Source: Pseudomonadota bacterium (GTDB lineage Bacteria; Pseudomonadota; Gammaproteobacteria; Burkholderiales; Rhodocyclaceae). From it: a DNA stretch of 64,000 bases. The DNA lies in assembly GCA_018241725.1 (NCBI GenBank), contig JAFEDI010000101.1, positions 46,891-110,890 on the forward strand, in the 5' to 3' direction. The translations under genes were made by a program, and so were the position numbers. The notes below the pieces were generated by a model that made no database searches, was not told the origin of the DNA, and worked only from the letters and a program-made list of their open reading frames with translations. Within the stretch, counting starts at the first letter, position 1, and each line of letters opens with the position of its first letter. This document shows positions 53,377 through 62,085 of this stretch, in pieces.

Positions 53377-54714
53377 TCAGAGCCTCTTGACCGCGGCAGC
53401 CAGTCCCGCAGCAACAGCGGCAAACAGATCCTCCGGAAAATCCCGTGGAAGCGCTTTTGCTACGGCGTCCAGCACGCCGGGGGCGCGGGAGCGCAGGTCT
53501 TCGATGATGTGTTCCATGTCAGGGGCAAAACCGCACTTCTGTGCCATGTCGTTGAAGTGGCGGCGCTGAATGTCCCGCAATCGGTAGTGCGCGTTCTTGC
53601 CACGAACGGCCATGGCCAGGCGCAGCTTCTCGTAGTCGAGTTGGTTCGGCCCGGTTCCGGTGACAGGCCAGGCCGACAGCACGTCGTAGAGTGGCGTCAG
53701 GCGGTAGCGTCCTCCGGGGAGCAGGAAGAGCGAGAAATTCTTCGCGTGGCCATCGGTGGCGGCGAGCATCCAGAAGAGCAACTGCGCTTTTAGGAGTGTC
53801 TGGAGGTCAAGTTCTCGCGCCTCGGAGTTCTGCAAGATCCGCGCGATGTCCACCAGTCCGGGGCCACCGTCGGATTCGTATTTGGCCCTGGAGGATGTGC
53901 CAGTGGCCTGGCAGAAATCCTCCTGCGGCAAACGCAGCCAGTACTCCCCGGAACTCGCCAGACGGCGGTCGAAGCGTTCGACGACCAGCACCTTCTGCTC
54001 CCCGAAGCGCTGCATCTGACATGACGCGACCGGCACACCGAAGCCCGCAAGAATCTGCGCACACAGCCATTCGTTTTCGACGGAAGTGCGCATGTCGGCC
54101 TGACGATTGCCGACAAGGCCGAGAGGCAACTTGAAGATATGGGTCGTTGGCGTGGCGCCGCGCGGTCGACACCAGCGTCCATCGTGCCAGGTGAGCGCCG
54201 TCTTCTCCTGCGCCCCGGCGATCGAGATGCGAAAGTCGCCGTCATCCGCCGGGGTCTGCCCCAATACGGTGGGAGAGGAAACAGTGCCCAGGAGGACACG
54301 TTCCACACCGGCATCATCGAGCGGCTCCACCCGGATCCGGAAGACGTCATCGGGCTCCACGTCGTCGGGCAGAAGCTGCACGGCCCCCACGCAGTCTCGC
54401 CCGATAGCCTGCAGGAGATCGAAGGCCCCGATGCTGTCCGTTCGAAAGCGGGACTGCAAGCGCGTGCGGATACGGTCGCTGTCGGGCAGCAGATTGTCGA
54501 AGTAATGTCGGACGATCTCTCCCCGTAGCGGCAGATTGTCCAACGTGAAAGGCAGCGACAGGGACAGCGGGCGCCCTTCGGGCAACGCCATCCAGCCAGC
54601 CTCATACTGGAACTCGGTTGGCCCCCGTGCCGGCAAACGCCACTGGCCAACCAACCTGCCGTTAGTCCAGACATTCAGAGCCTGCGTGTGCGAAGGACGT
54701 CCCATTGCTACCAC
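53377..54714 (-). CDS. hipA: HipA-type serine/threonine kinase toxin
   Basis: 445 residues. HipA features: N-terminal couple domain with L-N-V-W-T-N-G-R-L-V-G and S-L-P near residue 55, phosphate-loop S-I-A-G-A-Q-E-K-T near 168, L-P-Q-E-D-F near 275, and catalytic A-T-D-G-H-A-K-N-F-S near 343 with D-V-L-S near 370. It would phosphorylate a target such as glutamyl-tRNA synthetase and arrest growth. The start overlaps the end of hipB by seven bases. Its end abuts the amtB terminator. Confidence 0.92.
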   Translation of the reverse strand: MVAMGRPSHTQALNVWTNGRLVGQWRLPARGPTEFQYEAGWMALPEGRPLSLSLPFTLDNLPLRGEIVRHYFDNLLPDSDRIRTRLQSRFRTDSIGAFDLLQAIGRDCVGAVQLLPDDVEPDDVFRIRVEPLDDAGVERVLLGTVSSPTVLGQTPADDGDFRISIAGAQEKTALTWHDGRWCRPRGATPTTHIFKLPLGLVGNRQADMRTSVENEWLCAQILAGFGVPVASCQMQRFGEQKVLVVERFDRRLASSGEYWLRLPQEDFCQATGTSSRAKYESDGGPGLVDIARILQNSEARELDLQTLLKAQLLFWMLAATDGHAKNFSLFLLPGGRYRLTPLYDVLSAWPVTGTGPNQLDYEKLRLAMAVRGKNAHYRLRDIQRRHFNDMAQKCGFAPDMEHIIEDLRSRAPGVLDAVAKALPRDFPEDLFAAVAAGLAAAVKRL

Positions 54715-54947
54715 TCACTGTGGGTGGCGGGAGGCGTTTTCTCCTGAAGCACCACTTCCAGGCCGAGCTGACTGGCCAGCGCCAGGAGGCGCTCGAGGGT
54801 GAGGCGTTCGGCGTGGGCTTCGAGTTCGGAAAAGCGGTTCTGGCTGATACCGAGGCATGCAGCGAGGCTTGCCTGGGAGAGCCCCAGAGCTTTGCGTCGA
54901 GTCATGAGAATCTGGCCAGCCTGCTGGGATGAATTGACCCTGAGCAT
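54708..54947 (-). CDS. hipB: HipB-type antitoxin, HTH
   Basis: 79 residues from ATG 54947; the frame continues to 55238 but that part is antisense to the next gene. The XRE-type helix-turn-helix is L-S-Q-A-S-L-A-A-C-L-G-I-S-Q-N-R-F-S-E-L-E near residues 23-43. It neutralises HipA and represses the operon. Three TATCG-N7-CGATA-like operators directly upstream, 26 bp apart, confirm the assignment. The C-terminal tail (T-P-P-A-T-H-S-E-W) may mediate toxin contact. Confidence 0.9.
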   Translation of the reverse strand: MLRVNSSQQAGQILMTRRKALGLSQASLAACLGISQNRFSELEAHAERLTLERLLALASQLGLEVVLQEKTPPATHSEW

Positions 54948-54953
54948 GGTATG

Positions 54954-55022
54954 TATCGGCAAAATCGATAAATGAATAATATCGACCATTCCGATAAAAG
55001 CAAGGTATCGGTAAATTCGATT
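54954..55022. promoter_or_regulatory. Three hip operators at 26-bp spacing
   Basis: TATCG-N7-CGATA at 54954-54970 and 54980-54996, and TATCG-N7-CGATT at 55006-55022. Start-to-start distance is 26 bp both times. They resemble the E. coli hip operators (TATCC-N8-GGATA) in form. The block separates hipB from the divergent FUSC gene. Confidence 0.85.
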
Positions 55023-55115
55023 ACAGATGATGAGCTCAACCTTGCTTCGCCCCACTCCCACCCCGTAACCTCTGCCTGCCATCGACACCCTTGCCGGAAA
55101 CCCGGCCCAGGCGCC

Positions 55116-57347
55116 ATGCAGACACGCTCCCGCTTTGACCGGCCCCTGCGGGCCGCCCGGCGCATCGCGCTGAGCCATTACGCGGCCAGCGGTCTGGTGG
55201 CGGCGCTCGGCATGCTGCTGATCTCCGGCGGTATGCACTTCTACTTCGGCGCCTTCGCCGCGGCAGCCGCGTCGGTGGGCGTGGCCATCGTGATTCCACC
55301 CGACCAGCCGGCGCCCCAGCGCGGCAAGTTCTGGCAGCTGCTGCCAGCGGCGCTGATCGGCCTGCCGCTATTCCTCGCCGTCCAGGCCCTGCACAACTCG
55401 CCGGTGCTGCTGGGTCTGCTGCTGGTGCCGGCCAGCTTCATCGCCTTCCTCGCGGGCGCGTGGGGCAAGCGTGGGCTGCCGATCTCCATCTCGATCATGT
55501 TCGCGGTGGTCCTGTCGATGGCCGTGCCGGTGCACGAGGGCACCGGCAGCATCGCGACGACCGGCCTGTACTGCGCCATCGGCTGCGGGGGCTACCTGGT
55601 GTTCGCCAGCCTGGCCAACTCGGCCCTCAATGCCCGCTACCGCGTCCAGATGCTGGCCGATGTGCTGTTTGCGCTGGCCAGACTGATGCGCTGCCAGGCA
55701 CGGCAGTTCAGCGCCCTGACCCAAGCGTCCGACGCAGCCCCGCTGATCGGCGAGCTGCTGCGGCGCCAGGCCGCGCTGGCCGACCAGCTGCAGGCGGCCC
55801 GCAACATCCTGCTCGAATCCCCACGCACTCCACGCCGCCAGCGTCTGGCCGGCATGCTGCTGCAGGTGCTGGAGATGCGCGACCACCTGCTGGCCAGCGA
55901 GCTGGACGTGGACACGCTACGCACGCACCCCGGCCACCCGCCGCTGCTCAACGCCCTCGGCGAGATCCTCTGCGCTCTGGCCGACGAACTGGATGGCCTC
56001 GCCGACGCCCTGCTCATCGCTCGCCCGCCCGAGCCCTTCGCCAGCCACCGGCCCCAACTCGCCCGCCTGGAACTGCCCGATGAAGAAAGCCAGGTCGACG
56101 GCAGCGCCCCGTCGACGGCGATGCTGGCTCGCGGCCTCAGCAACCGCCTCGGCCACATCAACGACGAAACCTTGCGCCTGATCTCCCTCGCCCGCGGCGA
56201 GGAACTGCCCGACCTGAGCCTGGTACGCACCGCCTGGCAAGCCTTCGTCAGCCCCACCGCCTGGTCCTGGCAACCCCTCGCCGAGCTGTGGCACTGGAAC
56301 GCACCGCCGCTGCGCCACGCGATCCGCGCCGCCCTTGCCATCGGCAGCGCCTACGCCCTGTCCCTCGCCGTGCCCTGGGGCACCCACGACTACTGGATCC
56401 TGCTGACGATCGTCGTTGTGCTGCGCGGCAGCCTGGCCCAGACCGTCGAACGCCGGAACCATCGCGTACTGGGCACGCTGCTCGGCTGCGTGCTGACCGG
56501 CGCATTGCTGGCCGCCCATCCGCCGGCGCTCCTCCTGCTGCTGGTCGTCATTCTGGCCCAGGGCGTCGCCCATGCCTTCGCGGTCCGGCGCTACGTCGTC
56601 GCCGCAGTGGCCGCGACGGTCATGGGCCTGGTGCAGAGCCACATGCTGAACGCCGGCAGCGCCACCTTCGAAGTCATCGAGCGCATCGCCGACACGCTGG
56701 CTGGCGTCGCCATCGCCTGGGCCTTCGCCTACGTGCTACCCAGCTGGGAACGTGGCCGCATCCCGGCCCTCGTGACCCGCAGCCTCGCCGCCCAGGCCCA
56801 CCACGCCCGCATCGCGCTGGGCCTGGGGCAGTTGCAGGCGGTGGACAACGAACCCGAACTGGCCTGGCGGCTGGCCCGGCGCGAAGCCTACGACAGCCTG
56901 TCGGCGCTGGTGCAAGCCACCCAGCAATCCCTCGCCGAGCCCCGCGCGGTACGGCCGCCGCTGGAAGCCCTGGGGCGCCTGCTGGCCCACAACTACCAGC
57001 TCCTCGCCCAGCTCACCGCGGTGAAGACGATGCTGATGTCACGCCGCGGCCGCCTCGACGCGGCACGCATCCAGCTTCCGCTGCAACAGGCCACCGTAGC
57101 CATCGACCGGGCCCTGACTGCACCCGAGGCAACATTGGCGCCAGCACCCTGCGCTGCAATGGAGAACCTCGCCCTGCCCGACCCTTTCGAGCAGGACCTG
57201 AGTCCTTGGTTGCTGCGCCGCCTTGGCCTGGCCAGCGAGCTCGCGGCGCAGGTCAGGGAGGATGCGGAGCAGGTATTGCGCCCGACGCCGGCCGAACCCG
57301 GCAGCGACATGCAGGAAAGCCCTGGGCAGACGGTTACGGGCAAGTAA
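55116..57347 (+). CDS. FUSC-family inner membrane protein
   Basis: 743 residues from ATG 55116; an in-frame ATG at 54972 would add 48 non-conserved residues that overlap the hip operators. Two sets of about five membrane segments flank a cytoplasmic helical domain of about 200 residues, as in YccS/YccC. The second set contains W-G-T-H-D-Y-W-I-L-L-T-I-V-V-V near residue 423 and E-R-R-N-H-R-V-L-G-T-L-L-G near 445, the FUSC signature. Members are linked to efflux of aromatic acids, which would fit the catabolic cluster next to it, but this is inference. Confidence 0.85.
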   Translation: MQTRSRFDRPLRAARRIALSHYAASGLVAALGMLLISGGMHFYFGAFAAAAASVGVAIVIPPDQPAPQRGKFWQLLPAALIGLPLFLAVQALHNSPVLLGLLLVPASFIAFLAGAWGKRGLPISISIMFAVVLSMAVPVHEGTGSIATTGLYCAIGCGGYLVFASLANSALNARYRVQMLADVLFALARLMRCQARQFSALTQASDAAPLIGELLRRQAALADQLQAARNILLESPRTPRRQRLAGMLLQVLEMRDHLLASELDVDTLRTHPGHPPLLNALGEILCALADELDGLADALLIARPPEPFASHRPQLARLELPDEESQVDGSAPSTAMLARGLSNRLGHINDETLRLISLARGEELPDLSLVRTAWQAFVSPTAWSWQPLAELWHWNAPPLRHAIRAALAIGSAYALSLAVPWGTHDYWILLTIVVVLRGSLAQTVERRNHRVLGTLLGCVLTGALLAAHPPALLLLLVVILAQGVAHAFAVRRYVVAAVAATVMGLVQSHMLNAGSATFEVIERIADTLAGVAIAWAFAYVLPSWERGRIPALVTRSLAAQAHHARIALGLGQLQAVDNEPELAWRLARREAYDSLSALVQATQQSLAEPRAVRPPLEALGRLLAHNYQLLAQLTAVKTMLMSRRGRLDAARIQLPLQQATVAIDRALTAPEATLAPAPCAAMENLALPDPFEQDLSPWLLRRLGLASELAAQVREDAEQVLRPTPAEPGSDMQESPGQTVTGK

Positions 57348-57425
57348 ATTCGCCTCCACGGGCGTTCAGCCAACGCCTTCCTGCTCGTTACGCGCCCCCT
57401 TTCCAGACCCCGAGCACGCAAAAAA

Positions 57426-57455
57426 ATCCCGCCGAAGCGCAATGCTCGGCGGGAT
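57426..57455 (-). terminator. Rho-independent terminator of the quiC-MFS unit
   Basis: ATCCCGCCGA (57426-57435) and TCGGCGGGAT (57446-57455) with an A tract on the left, read as T on the minus strand. Confidence 0.85.
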
Positions 57456-57520
57456 GCGAAAGACCGGCGGGTAGTTTGGGAGGGAGAGGTGCCCGCCGGG
57501 TGGGAAAAGTCAGTACAAGT

Positions 57521-58747
57521 TCAGTGCCGCAGGTCACTCTCCAGCCGCCCACGATGGGAAAAAAGAAAGCCGAGGCAGACGAACAACAGCACGCCTTCGA
57601 TCCACAAGGCCGCCTGCACGCCCCACCAGGCAGCAAGCAGGCCGGCGGCCAACCCGCCAATGGCGTCGAAGCCGAAGCGCGTCGCCATGAAGAAGGACAC
57701 CACGCGGCCGCGCATGGTCTCCGGCGTGCTCGACTGCAGCAGCATATTGATGCCGGCATTGCAGACGGTGATGCCGAAGCCCAGCAACACCAGCCCGGCA
57801 AAGGCCAGTGCCGGAAGGTGGCTGGCGCCGATCCCGACCAGCGCCACCGCGCTGATCGCCACCGCGGCGACCACGCCCTGGCTCAGGCGCGCCAACGAAC
57901 GCACGCGGGTCAGCATGACGGTCCCCAGGAAGGCGCCACCGCCCGCCCCGCCCCACAGCCACCCGAGGGTCTTGGCATCGCCGAGGAAGACGTCCTTGGC
58001 CAGGATCGGCAGCAGCGTCGCATAGCTCGATGCGGTCAGGTTCACCCCGATCACCACGCCGATCAGCACCCGCACATACCAGGTGTCCCACACATAGCGC
58101 GCGCCCTCCTTGAAGACCCGCCCGACCGGACCGCGCACCGGCTCCGGCATCCGTCCGTCGGCGCGTAGCACCGCAAAGATCAGCGCCATGAAGGACAGCG
58201 CATTGAGGCCGAAGCACACCGCCTCCGAACTCAACCCCAGCAGCAGCCCGGCTATCGGCGGCCCGAAGAAACGGCCGCCATTGACCAGCATCGAGTTGAG
58301 CGCCAGCGCATTGGGCAGATCCTCGCGGCTTTCCACGAAAGCATTGATCAGCGAATGGCGCAGCGGCGCGTCGAAGCTGCCCAGCACGCCGAGCAGCAGG
58401 GACATCGCGACGATCAGCGTCGGCCCGATCCAGCCCAGCGCGGTCAGCACTGCCAGCGTCAGCGCCTGGGTGGCGAGCAGGGACTGCACGATGATCAGGC
58501 AGCGCCGCTTGTCCTGCTTGTCGATCCACGCACCGGCCAGCGGCCCGATCAACAACTGCGGGGCCAGCGATGTGAAGGTGGTCACCCCCAGCAACGCGGC
58601 CGATCCGGTCAACCGGTACACCAGCCACACCAGCGCCACCTGCTGGATCCACGAGCCCAGCAGCGATACCGCCTGGCCAAAGAAGTACAGCCGGAAATTG
58701 GCCGACCGCAACGCACGTATCGACTCGGGAACCCTTCTCTCACTCAC
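57521..58747 (-). CDS. MFS transporter (EntS/MFS_3-like)
   Basis: 408 residues with twelve hydrophobic segments. L-R-S-A-N-F-R-L-Y-F-F-G-Q-A-V-S-L-L-G near residue 13 and G-P-L-A-G-A-W-I-D-K-Q-D-K-R-R near 72 place it with MFS_3 exporters such as EntS rather than with aromatic-acid importers. It starts 29 bp after the quiC stop, so it is very likely read from the quiC promoter. Its substrate may be a pathway metabolite; this is inferred from context only. Confidence 0.9.
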   Translation of the reverse strand: MSERRVPESIRALRSANFRLYFFGQAVSLLGSWIQQVALVWLVYRLTGSAALLGVTTFTSLAPQLLIGPLAGAWIDKQDKRRCLIIVQSLLATQALTLAVLTALGWIGPTLIVAMSLLLGVLGSFDAPLRHSLINAFVESREDLPNALALNSMLVNGGRFFGPPIAGLLLGLSSEAVCFGLNALSFMALIFAVLRADGRMPEPVRGPVGRVFKEGARYVWDTWYVRVLIGVVIGVNLTASSYATLLPILAKDVFLGDAKTLGWLWGGAGGGAFLGTVMLTRVRSLARLSQGVVAAVAISAVALVGIGASHLPALAFAGLVLLGFGITVCNAGINMLLQSSTPETMRGRVVSFFMATRFGFDAIGGLAAGLLAAWWGVQAALWIEGVLLFVCLGFLFSHRGRLESDLRH

Positions 58748-58776
58748 CCCTGCACACTCCGCAAACCGTCTGGCCC

Positions 58777-60681
58777 TCAGCTCCTCCTCGCCTGGGCCGA
58801 CATGCGGACCGGCGCGTTGGAAGCCCCGAAGCCGGCGTAGCCGTCACGGCGCTGGACGATTTCGAAGAAAAAGCGGTCCACGAACATCTGGGTGTAGAAG
58901 TGGAAGAATTCCCCCTCCTCGTTACGGTCGTAGAGGACCCCGAGGCGGCGCATGCGTTCGAGCTGCGCGTCGTCCAGCTCGAAACGGGCCGGCAGGTCCT
59001 CATAATAATTGTCGGGCACGTCGAGCAGCGCGATGCCGTGCTTCTTGAGGTACTCGGCGGTCGCAAAGATGTCATCGCTGGCCAGCGCGATGTGATGCAC
59101 GCCGCCGCCCTGCAGCGCCTCCATGCTGCGCCCGGTCACGGTGGCGCGGCTGTGGGATACGTTCAACGCGATGCGCAGCGAGTGATCCGCATCGACCATC
59201 GCGCAGCTGCGCACCAACCCGTTGGGGTCGGCCAGCTCCATGCTCTCCTGCGGATGCAGGCCCAGCACCACGCGGTTGAACAGCACGCCGGTGTCGAACT
59301 GCTCGAAGGGGAAGCCCTCGGCCAGGTGATCCACGCTGCGGATGCCAGCCTTGCATCGCCCCTGCCTGGCCGGGTCGATGGCGAAGTCGGTCTCCAGGAA
59401 GCCCTTGTCCTCCAGCGCCTGGGACACGAAGTAGATGATGCTGTCGTCCACCGCGCGCAGCGCCGGGATCAGCGCCTCGTTGGGGCCTACGCGGCCGGCG
59501 TGGCTTGGCACGTGGAAGGCCACGCCGCGGTTCACCGCCCGCTGGCCGTCGTCGGTGGCCAGGCCCAGCGCGCAGATCGACGGCCCGCGGCGCTGGAAGT
59601 AGTCGCTGGCGAAGGAGCCCGGCTCGTTGTTGAGCACCAGGCGCACGTCGCCCTGCTGGTAGAGCTCGACGTTCTTGGTACGGTGGGTACCGGAATGGTC
59701 GAAGCCCAGCCCCTGCAGTGCCTTGCCGAGGGCCTTGCCGGACGCATCGTCCACCGCGAACTCGATGAAGGACAGGCCGCGCAGCTTGGGCGGCGCCGGC
59801 GGGTTGAACAGCTCGATGCGCTCGGTCAGCGCGCGGGTCGCCGGATCGCTGACGGCCTGAGCTTCCAGGCGGGCACGGATCTGCTCCTCGAGATACAGCA
59901 GCGACGAGAAGGCGTCGAGGGTCGTGCGGCGGTTCGGCGCGGCGCGGAACACGTCGTTGAAGATCTCCAGCGACAGCGGACCGGGGTAGCCGGCTTTCAG
60001 CACGTGCTCCATGAAACTGACCAGGTCGAAGGTGCCCTGGCCCGGGAAGCAGCGGTAATGGCGGCTCCACTGCAGCACGTCCATCACCATGCGCGGCGCA
60101 TCGGCCAGTTGCAGGAAGAACAGCTTGTCGGCGGGAATCTGCTCGATGCCGGCCGGATCGTCGCCACGTGACAGAATGTGGAAGCTGTCCAGGCAGATCC
60201 CCAGATGCGGGTGGTCGGCCTTTCTGACGATCTCCCAGGAATGCCCGTAGCGATTGACGTGATGGCCCCAGGCCAGCGCCTCGTAGGCGATGCGCAGCCC
60301 GCGCTCGGCGGCCTTCTCGGCCATCGCATGAAGTTGCGAGGCCATCAGCTCGTCGTCGCAGATGGTGTTCGGCTGCACGTTGGAGCACACCAGCAGCATC
60401 GGCGCACCCAGCTCGACCATCAGGTCGAACTTGCGCTGGGCGCGGTCCAGGTTGCGCTTGAAGCGGGCGTCGTCCACGCCGTCCATGTCGCGGAAGGGCT
60501 GGTACAGGTCGATGCCCAGGCCCAGGTCGGCGCAGCGCTTGCGGATCTCGCGCGGTGACATGCGGCTGTAGATGAGGTCGTTCTCGAAGATCTCCACCGC
60601 GTCGAAACGCGCGCGGGCAATGGACTCCAGCTTCTCTTCGAGGGTTCCACTGATGCAGACAGTGGCAATGGCTCGGCGCAT
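58777..60681 (-). CDS. quiC: 3-dehydroshikimate dehydratase, QuiC1 type (HPPD-like fusion)
   Basis: 634 residues from ATG 60681, with GGAGA upstream; a longer frame to 60783 covers the operator region. Residues 1-290 are a sugar-phosphate-isomerase TIM barrel (F-D-A-V-E-I-F-E-N-D near 25, Y-E-A-L-A-W-G-H-H-V-N near 132) and 340-634 a 4-hydroxyphenylpyruvate-dioxygenase-like VOC part (F-I-E-F-A-V-D-D near 313, V-H-H-I-A-L-A-S-D-D near 560, F-F-H-F-Y near 600). The same two-part build is known for Pseudomonas QuiC1, which makes protocatechuate from 3-dehydroshikimate. Confidence 0.92.
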   Translation of the reverse strand: MRRAIATVCISGTLEEKLESIARARFDAVEIFENDLIYSRMSPREIRKRCADLGLGIDLYQPFRDMDGVDDARFKRNLDRAQRKFDLMVELGAPMLLVCSNVQPNTICDDELMASQLHAMAEKAAERGLRIAYEALAWGHHVNRYGHSWEIVRKADHPHLGICLDSFHILSRGDDPAGIEQIPADKLFFLQLADAPRMVMDVLQWSRHYRCFPGQGTFDLVSFMEHVLKAGYPGPLSLEIFNDVFRAAPNRRTTLDAFSSLLYLEEQIRARLEAQAVSDPATRALTERIELFNPPAPPKLRGLSFIEFAVDDASGKALGKALQGLGFDHSGTHRTKNVELYQQGDVRLVLNNEPGSFASDYFQRRGPSICALGLATDDGQRAVNRGVAFHVPSHAGRVGPNEALIPALRAVDDSIIYFVSQALEDKGFLETDFAIDPARQGRCKAGIRSVDHLAEGFPFEQFDTGVLFNRVVLGLHPQESMELADPNGLVRSCAMVDADHSLRIALNVSHSRATVTGRSMEALQGGGVHHIALASDDIFATAEYLKKHGIALLDVPDNYYEDLPARFELDDAQLERMRRLGVLYDRNEEGEFFHFYTQMFVDRFFFEIVQRRDGYAGFGASNAPVRMSAQARRS

Positions 60682-60766
60682 CAAGGGTCTCCGCCTGTTG
60701 TGCTTGTTTATGGACAGAATCTTAGGCAGGCCGTTTCGAGCGGGCCATTGCCCCGCAGGGCTTATA

Positions 60767-60802
60767 GCGCGATAATCGCGCACCCAACACCAACAATCGC
60801 GC
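60767..60802. promoter_or_regulatory. IclR operator pair between quiC and the regulator gene
   Basis: GCGCGATAATCGCGC (60767-60781) is a perfect 15-bp palindrome. A second 15-mer, CACCAACAATCGCGC (60788-60802), keeps the right half and begins 21 bp after the first. The palindrome resembles the PcaR operator GTTCGATAATCGCAC reported for Pseudomonas putida. Confidence 0.8.
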
Positions 60803-60854
60803 GCTTTGCACCTGCCCCTTCAAACGGTCGGAGCCCGACAACGGAGACACGGAA

Positions 60855-61628
60855 ATGGCCGAAGAAGAACTGGAACTCGACCGACGAGACTGGATTGCCG
60901 GCCTCGAAAAGGGCCTGCGCATCATCGAGGCGTTCAACGACGCCCACCCGCGTCTGACCCCGTCGACGGCCGCGCGACGCACCGGCATCACCCGCACCGC
61001 GGCGCGACGCTACCTGCTGACGCTGCAGCATCTGGGCTACGTGGACAGCGACGGCACCCATTTCTGGCTGACGCCGCGCATCCTGCGCCTGGGCTGGTCC
61101 TATTTCGATTCCGCCAAGGTACCTCGGGCCGTGCAGCCTTTCCTGCAGCGGATCAGCATCGAACTGGGCGGTTCGGCCTTCTTCGCGGTGCTCGACGAAG
61201 ATGAAGTGGTCTTCGTCGCCCGCAACGGCGTGGGCCGCGTGCAGAGCTTGGGGTTCGTGCTGGGCGCTCGGATCGCCGCCAACCTGGCTTCGGCCGGCAT
61301 CGTGCTATTGGCCTGCAAGCCGCCCGAAGAAGTGGAGCGCTGGCTGACGGGGCGTAAATTCATACCCTACACGCCGCACAGCTATACCAGCGTGGAAGAC
61401 GTTCGCGCCGTCATCGACAAGGCGCGGACCAACGGCTACAGCATCCTGGAACAGCAACTGGAACAGGACCGCCGCGGCATCGCGGTACCGGTGCGGACCC
61501 GTGCCGGCGTGGTCGTCGGCTCGATCAGCGTCAGCCTGCCGATCGGCAACGAGACCTCCCAGCAGGCGCTGACCCGCGCCCTGCCGGTATTGCGCGAAGC
61601 AGAACACGCCCTGCTGTCCCTGCTGTAA
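60855..61628 (+). CDS. IclR-family regulator of the quinate/protocatechuate cluster
   Basis: 257 residues with GGAGA upstream of the ATG. The N-terminal winged helix (T-P-S-T-A-A-R-R-T-G-I-T-R-T-A-A-R-R-Y-L) and effector domain (F-V-L-G-A-R-I-A-A-N-L-A-S-A-G-I-V-L-L near 137, Q-D-R-R-G-I-A-V-P-V-R near 210) fit the PcaR/PcaU/PobR subgroup. Divergent from quiC, with paired operators between. The same operator type before the aroE-like gene and the porin gene makes it the likely controller of all three units. The effector may be protocatechuate or quinate. Confidence 0.92.
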   Translation: MAEEELELDRRDWIAGLEKGLRIIEAFNDAHPRLTPSTAARRTGITRTAARRYLLTLQHLGYVDSDGTHFWLTPRILRLGWSYFDSAKVPRAVQPFLQRISIELGGSAFFAVLDEDEVVFVARNGVGRVQSLGFVLGARIAANLASAGIVLLACKPPEEVERWLTGRKFIPYTPHSYTSVEDVRAVIDKARTNGYSILEQQLEQDRRGIAVPVRTRAGVVVGSISVSLPIGNETSQQALTRALPVLREAEHALLSLL

Positions 61629-61633
61629 GCCCC

Positions 61634-62071
61634 TCAGCGGATCGCCGACACCGCCGCGCGCAGGGCCAGCAGATAGCTGTCCACGCCGAAACCACAGATC
61701 TGCCCCTTCACGATGTCGGCGAACACCGACACGTGGCGGAAGGGTTCGCGGGCATGGATGTTGGACATGTGCAGCTCGACGATCGGACAGGTCAGGATCG
61801 CCAGCGCGTCGCGGATACCGTAGCTGTAGTGGGTCCAGGCGCCGGCGTTGATCAGCACCGCGTCCACGCCGTCGGTGAAGGCCTGGTGGATGCGCAGGCA
61901 CATGTCGCCTTCCTGGTTGGTCTGGTAGCTGTCCACCCCGACACCCAGTTCGCGGCCCAGGGCCTGCAGCTGGCCGTCGATCTCCTCCAGCGTGATGGTG
62001 CCGTACTGCACCGGGTCGCGCTTGCCGAACATGTTGTGGTTGATACCGTGCAGCATCAGGATCTTCTTCAT
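61634..62071 (-). CDS. aroQ: 3-dehydroquinate dehydratase, type II
   Basis: 145 residues from ATG 62071, because GAGGAGG lies nine bases before it; an ATG at 62080 touches that site. L-M-L-H-G-I-N-H-N-M-F-G-K-R near residue 5, Y-Q-T-N-Q-E-G near 50, N-A-G-A-W-T-H-Y-S-Y near 75 with the catalytic region, and E-L-H-M-S-N-I-H-A-R-E near 97 define type II enzymes. It converts 3-dehydroquinate to 3-dehydroshikimate, feeding QuiC. It follows the aroE-like gene by 14 bp; its end is 5 bp from the regulator stop. Confidence 0.93.
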   Translation of the reverse strand: MKKILMLHGINHNMFGKRDPVQYGTITLEEIDGQLQALGRELGVGVDSYQTNQEGDMCLRIHQAFTDGVDAVLINAGAWTHYSYGIRDALAILTCPIVELHMSNIHAREPFRHVSVFADIVKGQICGFGVDSYLLALRAAVSAIR

Positions 62072-62085
62072 GGTGCTCATCCTCC

